From: Lachnospiraceae bacterium | Lineage (GTDB): Bacteria; Bacillota; Clostridia; Lachnospirales; Lachnospiraceae | Direction of reading: 5' to 3' | DNA length: 64,000 bases | NCBI GenBank assembly: GCA_017521985.1 | Contig: JAFXAZ010000102.1 | Span: 1 to 64,000 of the forward strand | Shown here: positions 59,828-64,000 of the stretch, one piece after another | Numbering within the stretch: the stretch's first letter is position 1 | How the letters are laid out: each line of letters starts with the position of its first letter | Position numbers and translations under genes: made by a program | The notes under the pieces: generated by a model | Databases searched by the model: none | The model's input: only the letters and a program-made list of their open reading frames with translations | What the model was told of the DNA's origin: nothing

Positions 59828-62719
59828 TTAATGCTCGTTTGATATCATAGAAGCATCTATTTCAATTGCCTCATCAGAAATCACATTCTCTTTGTCTTCT
59901 GCAAAATAATATTCAAATACCTTGTAACCCATCTGAGATGCAAAACCGGAGCTGTAACCAAAACAAATACGGCATGAAACAGCAATTTCAGGATTATCAA
60001 ACGGAGCGTATCCAACAAACAACGCATGATCCGCTCTCTTGGTATTTTCCTGCGCGGTTCCGGTTTTACCTGCTGCTGTAACAGGCAACTCATTAAAGTA
60101 AGCATAGGATGCTGCGGCATCTTTCATACCGGTATGGACTATGTCCCATACTTTTGGGTCAAGTTCCACTTCATTGCGTACCTCTGCTTCAAATTCCCTT
60201 AACAGATTACCATCGGAATCTGTAAGTTTATCCAAAAGCGTAAGATTATAACAAGTACCATTATTTGCAATGGTCGTTACATATCTTGCAAGACCGGCTG
60301 TGGTATAGGAGTTGGTACCCTGACCAATTGCAGAAAGAACCGGAAGTTCATCAGAAGCCTTTGGCATAGATTCAGATATTTCCACACCGGATTTATCCGT
60401 CAAGCCGAATACTTCTGCATACTTTGCAAGCTTGCCAAGACCTAAATCTGCATTATAACTTCCATTTTCGTCCAGACTAAGGCGATAACCCACCTCATAA
60501 AAATAGTAGTTACAAGAGTGTCTGATGGCCTGTGAAGAAAACAATGGTCCATGTGATCCCGGGTAAATCCAACATCTGGACACCTGGGCAAAGCGTGTAA
60601 ATGCACCTACGCAATTAATAGTTTCTGTACTGGTTACAACACCCTCTTCCAAACCGGTAATGGTAGAAATCATCTTAAAGGTAGAACCGGGCGCACTCAA
60701 CTGTTGAGTAGCATAGTTGTACAATGGTTTGGACTTATCCTGCCACACTTTAGAATAATACTCCGGATCTACAGAGTTTGCCATATAATTATTATCGTAG
60801 CTTGGATAAGATACCATTGCAAGCACTTTGCCGGTATCTACATCCGTAACAACAATGGAACCTGCATATGGATCCAAAGCAAGTTGTGCCGGGGTAATAT
60901 CCAGCTTTTGAATACGATGAATCATAAAATTGTATGCGGAAATCGTTCCCTTATATAAAGCATCTACATCTTCCATAGCCGTGTCAATACAATTCTGTTC
61001 ACATAAAAGCAAACAAACCTGACGACCGGTTAAATCGTCGTTAAGCAGCATATACTTAAAGTAAAGCTTTCGAAAGGAGCCGGATTCATCCATAATCTCA
61101 AACAAATATGCTACTAACTTGTCAAACATTTCGCTGCTGTCTGCATAATCACTCTCTAAATGCAATTTACTTACATCAATCCAGTTTTTTGCAATGCAAT
61201 ATTCCAAAAACTCTGCCATAGAAATAACTTCGTTTTTCACCCAGTTTATATACGTCGTATCGGACGTATCTACTATATCCATATTTAATACGTCATAGTC
61301 CTTTAGGAGTTCAATCATTTCCCCTTGATAAGTTTGCATTTCTTTGGATAAATATTTGTATGCAGTACGTTTGGAATAAAGCTCATCCCTAAGTCGTTCC
61401 TTGCGATTTTCTGAAAATTCCAAAAAAATAGAATAAACTTCCTGTTCCGTTTCCAAGGCATTCTCAGCACCCATGTGAGAAATGCTGATAACATTATTAT
61501 CAAACAGTGCGTAATACACATCATATATCGGTATAATAATATCGGAACTGCTTTGATCTTCCCCCAAGGTAAAAGTCTTTTGGTTCTTAATTTTGCTTAC
61601 CAAAATACCCGCTATATTTTGCTCCAGAATATTCATGGCCGCTTTTTGCAGTTCTGCATCAATAGACAAATATACATCATTGCCTGAAACCGGTTCCACC
61701 CGTTCCTCCGTATCCAGCAAGCGTCCCATTTTATCTACATATACTTTTTCATACCCATTGGTACCATGCAGCTCCAGCTCCATATATTGCTCAATTCCGG
61801 TTTTACCAACCACATCACTGGCCGTATATTTTGCCTCTTTCCCGGAATCGGTAAGCTGCATATTCAGCTGTTCTAACTCCGTACTGGAAATTTTACCGGT
61901 ATATCCTAATATCTGTGAAAAATAAATGCTGTCCACATATCTTCGAACCGTATCCTCTACAATGGATACCCCCTGTAACTCTTCCATATTTTCCATAATA
62001 ACAGCAACGGTTTCCGGACTAATATCACTGGCAACAGTAGTACCTAAATGCACCTGATACTGCACCAGACGCATAGCCTCTCGAATGGCTACAATCTGCA
62101 GCACCTCTTCTTTGGTATAGCCTTTCCCTACATGGAATATTGCTTTACCTTCTTCATCCCGCACACGGTTCCCCTGTGCATCATATTCATACTCTCCTAT
62201 TGCATGCCTGGTTCCTGCCAAAAACTCCATCATTTCCTCAGCGGTTGCCGTCTGCTGTTCATACGTTAAATTTTCGATGTACCTTTCACCATAGACATCC
62301 GCTTTAAAACGTAACAGTGTGGTCCCCTGTACATCGAATTCATATTCTCCGGCATCATTTATCACAATATGAAAATCATTAATAATGCTATCGCCGTTTT
62401 TTTCAATCATCTTAATCAGCTTATAGATATTTTCGTTATTCTTTACATCAGAACCGTCGAAAACATCTTCGACTTTAACAGAATAAGCCAAATCATTGTA
62501 AGCCAACAGTTTTCCGTTGGTATCGTAAATATTCCCTCTTGTGGCAGGAATATCCTTTGTTTTTACTATGCTAAGCTGATAATTTTCCTGATATTCTTCT
62601 CCTCGGATAATCTGAAGCACAAACAACCGATGAATTAACACACAGGCCAGTATAAAAAATATCCCACTCATAAGAAACAATCTGGATTCTTTTAATTTTT
62701 CAATTAGTTCCCTAAACAT
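59828..62719 (-). CDS. mrdA: Penicillin-binding protein 2 (MrdA-like), enlarged
   Basis: Transpeptidase partner of RodA. One N-terminal helix (about 14-34) leads to a PBP-dimer domain and a catalytic domain with STFK (679-682, Ser679), SCN (735-737) and KTG (885-887). At 963 aa it is about 300 residues longer than usual. An insert of about 240 residues (roughly 376-612), helical and rich in Glu/Tyr/Asp, separates the dimer domain from the first catalytic strand. The start overlaps the mreD end by 8 bp. Confidence 0.9.
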   Translation of the reverse strand: MFRELIEKLKESRLFLMSGIFFILACVLIHRLFVLQIIRGEEYQENYQLSIVKTKDIPATRGNIYDTNGKLLAYNDLAYSVKVEDVFDGSDVKNNENIYKLIKMIEKNGDSIINDFHIVINDAGEYEFDVQGTTLLRFKADVYGERYIENLTYEQQTATAEEMMEFLAGTRHAIGEYEYDAQGNRVRDEEGKAIFHVGKGYTKEEVLQIVAIREAMRLVQYQVHLGTTVASDISPETVAVIMENMEELQGVSIVEDTVRRYVDSIYFSQILGYTGKISSTELEQLNMQLTDSGKEAKYTASDVVGKTGIEQYMELELHGTNGYEKVYVDKMGRLLDTEERVEPVSGNDVYLSIDAELQKAAMNILEQNIAGILVSKIKNQKTFTLGEDQSSSDIIIPIYDVYYALFDNNVISISHMGAENALETEQEVYSIFLEFSENRKERLRDELYSKRTAYKYLSKEMQTYQGEMIELLKDYDVLNMDIVDTSDTTYINWVKNEVISMAEFLEYCIAKNWIDVSKLHLESDYADSSEMFDKLVAYLFEIMDESGSFRKLYFKYMLLNDDLTGRQVCLLLCEQNCIDTAMEDVDALYKGTISAYNFMIHRIQKLDITPAQLALDPYAGSIVVTDVDTGKVLAMVSYPSYDNNYMANSVDPEYYSKVWQDKSKPLYNYATQQLSAPGSTFKMISTITGLEEGVVTSTETINCVGAFTRFAQVSRCWIYPGSHGPLFSSQAIRHSCNYYFYEVGYRLSLDENGSYNADLGLGKLAKYAEVFGLTDKSGVEISESMPKASDELPVLSAIGQGTNSYTTAGLARYVTTIANNGTCYNLTLLDKLTDSDGNLLREFEAEVRNEVELDPKVWDIVHTGMKDAAASYAYFNELPVTAAGKTGTAQENTKRADHALFVGYAPFDNPEIAVSCRICFGYSSGFASQMGYKVFEYYFAEDKENVISDEAIEIDASMISNEH

Positions 62720-63230
62720 CCGATTCTTTCTCCTTTATCTCAAGCTTCTCAAAAAAACTATTACATTTGCGAAGCAACGGAAGTATAAACAGACTGAGAA
62801 TAAGGGTATATAAAATCTCCGGCAAAATAATACTCTCCAAGTAATCTGCAAAAGCAAATCTTCCACGCAGCAAAAACATCACTATATAATATGTAAAGCC
62901 AAACAAGCCGTCCGTAATGGCAATCGTCAAATACGGGAAAATCACATCATCCTGATAAAATATTTTAGCCATCATACCGCCAAAGGCACCGAGAAGCATA
63001 AAAAGAAAAGAATAAATACCAATAAAGGAATTAAAAAAAATGTCACACAAAAGTCCGCAGAAAAATCCTGTCAACATGCCGTTATTCATACTGGCGGCAT
63101 ATCCGAAAAACACAGTAATTATCAACAGTAAATTTGGCTTAACTCCATTTAAGGATAATATTGTAAAAACAGTGTTTTGAAGGATAAAAGCCAGCATAAC
63201 AATCACACCTTGTCCAACTATCCTTTTCAT
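62712..63230 (-). CDS. mreD: Rod shape-determining protein MreD
   Basis: MreD is a small polytopic protein of the elongasome. The 172-residue protein has about five membrane helices, with NGVKPNLLLIITVFFGY and GFFCGLLCDIFFNSFIG, the usual D-x-F segment of the family. AAAGGAG precedes the ATG. It follows mreC and overlaps PBP2 by 8 bp. Confidence 0.88.
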   Translation of the reverse strand: MKRIVGQGVIVMLAFILQNTVFTILSLNGVKPNLLLIITVFFGYAASMNNGMLTGFFCGLLCDIFFNSFIGIYSFLFMLLGAFGGMMAKIFYQDDVIFPYLTIAITDGLFGFTYYIVMFLLRGRFAFADYLESIILPEILYTLILSLFILPLLRKCNSFFEKLEIKEKESDV

Positions 63231-63258
63231 GAAGTCTCCTTTCTCTGTATTATGGTAT

Positions 63259-64000
63259 TTATTCTTCGTAATTTTCTTTTAAATCTAAAATGATCAGAAC
63301 TTCATCCAAGTGATTAAAATCCACCACCGGGAGTAAAGAACCCGATTTTGTCATATTGTTGGCATCAAGTCCAGCCTTATCAATATAACCGATTACAAGT
63401 CCGGGCAGGTACTTATCACTGATAGAACTGGTTACTACCTTGTCCCCGGTATGTACCTGGTCATCCGTATCTAAAAGTTGTGAAAAACTAATCGTGCCGT
63501 TTGTCTTTACTGTAGCGAGATTACCGCTGACAATCAGATTGTCCTCCGTGGAAAGGACACGTCCCATCAAATTTATTTCATCTGAAATAATGGATGTAAC
63601 ACGTGACCAGTTGGAACCCACATCTGTAATAATGCCAACCAGACCACCATCTGCAATCACATTCATATTAACCTTCAGACCATCATCACTCCCTTTATCA
63701 ATCAAAAAAGAATGATACCAGTTTACACTCTCACTGCCTATAATTCTGGCACCTACTTTTTCATAGCTTTCATACTGGGCATCTAATTTAAACAACTCTT
63801 GGAGATGTGCAAGCTCATACTTATCCTGCTGAAGTCTGTTAATTTCTAACGTCAGCTCATCTACCTTTGTTTTTAGCAGATCGTTTTCTTCCAGCAAGGC
63901 TTCTATCTCACGAAGATTGTCTGCCTTGTCCGTAATAAAGCCGCCAACATAGGTAATACCTCTCTGAAACGGTATAATCATATTGCCTGCCACACGATTT
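63259..64000 (-). CDS. mreC: Rod shape-determining protein MreC, N-terminus outside window
   Basis: MreC scaffolds the elongasome outside the membrane. The visible 247 residues include the coiled coil (ALLEENDLLKTKVDELTLEINR) and the beta-rich core with GARIIGSESVNWYHSFLIDKGS and GLVGIITDVGSNWSRVTSI. The frame stays open to the right edge past GTG at 63993, so the membrane helix is probably beyond it. Order mreC-mreD-pbp2 is standard. Confidence 0.9.
   Translation of the reverse strand, partial: NRVAGNMIIPFQRGITYVGGFITDKADNLREIEALLEENDLLKTKVDELTLEINRLQQDKYELAHLQELFKLDAQYESYEKVGARIIGSESVNWYHSFLIDKGSDDGLKVNMNVIADGGLVGIITDVGSNWSRVTSIISDEINLMGRVLSTEDNLIVSGNLATVKTNGTISFSQLLDTDDQVHTGDKVVTSSISDKYLPGLVIGYIDKAGLDANNMTKSGSLLPVVDFNHLDEVLIILDLKENYEE

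Overview
The window is AT-rich chromosomal DNA from a Gram-positive, spore-former-lineage member of the Clostridia, most likely a Lachnospiraceae relative. This is inferred from gene content and order. It carries a LexA regulon with Firmicutes-type CGAAC-N4-GTTYG boxes, an L27 precursor with its Prp protease, a zinc-ribbon L28, the rpmB/yloU/yloV/recG and rsmD/coaD/ylbJ neighbourhoods also found in Bacillus, sporulation-lineage genes (gerW, ytfI-like, ylbJ-like), and MinCDE/Mre/SEDS-PBP morphogenesis genes. No rRNA, tRNA, CRISPR array, integrase or transposase gene was found.

Region 1 (1-9.1 kb) is an accessory island of small, mostly unrelated genes all on the minus strand: P-loop nucleotide kinases, an APH(3')-type aminoglycoside phosphotransferase, two GNAT acetyltransferases, an LCM-type methyltransferase, a cyclase/kynurenine-formamidase family protein, a Cof-type HAD phosphatase and a fused HAD phosphatase-methyltransferase. 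A mosaic pseudogene at 1963-2323 joins a second kinase copy to a piece of an unrelated membrane protein. At the island edge a PBECR4-like nuclease ORF is preceded by its own promoter, a compact RNA fold with a possible pseudoknot, and a terminator-like hairpin. This is the best candidate in the window for something undescribed.

Region 2 (9.1-31.5 kb) is core genome: a YgiQ-type radical SAM protein, an RsuA-type pseudouridine synthase, YlbJ, then the parE-parC-rsmD-coaD-coiled-coil run. A 200-bp imperfect palindromic repeat follows. Next come recG, the FakA/YloV and Asp23/YloU pair, rpmB on the plus strand, and a Nudix-to-gerW run. A SEDS/class B PBP pair and a U32 peptidase close the region.

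Region 3 (31.6-42.7 kb) holds ruvA-ruvB-zapA under a promoter containing a perfect SOS box, a MATE exporter, the ilvB-ilvN-ilvN-ilvC branched-chain operon with two tandem regulatory subunits, a lipoprotein with a C_GCAxxG_C_C protein, a lipid kinase, and the divergent lexA / LysM (YneA-like) pair. The lexA intergenic region has four LexA boxes placed on both promoters.

Region 4 (42.7-50.2 kb) is the rplU-prp-rpmA-obg-yhbY-nadD-yqeK-rsfS ribosome/NAD block, a cytidylate-kinase-like protein and cstA. Region 5 (50.3-64 kb) is a division and wall-synthesis block. One operon has a small P-loop protein, an HlyD-like membrane protein, ylmE, sepF, aroB, lspA and ylyB. The other has mreC, mreD, a very large PBP2, minD, minE, rodA, mgsA and a D,D-carboxypeptidase. 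Two separate SEDS-PBP pairs, MinDE, SepF, ZapA and the SOS-linked LysM protein together make elongation and division the dominant theme of the core part.
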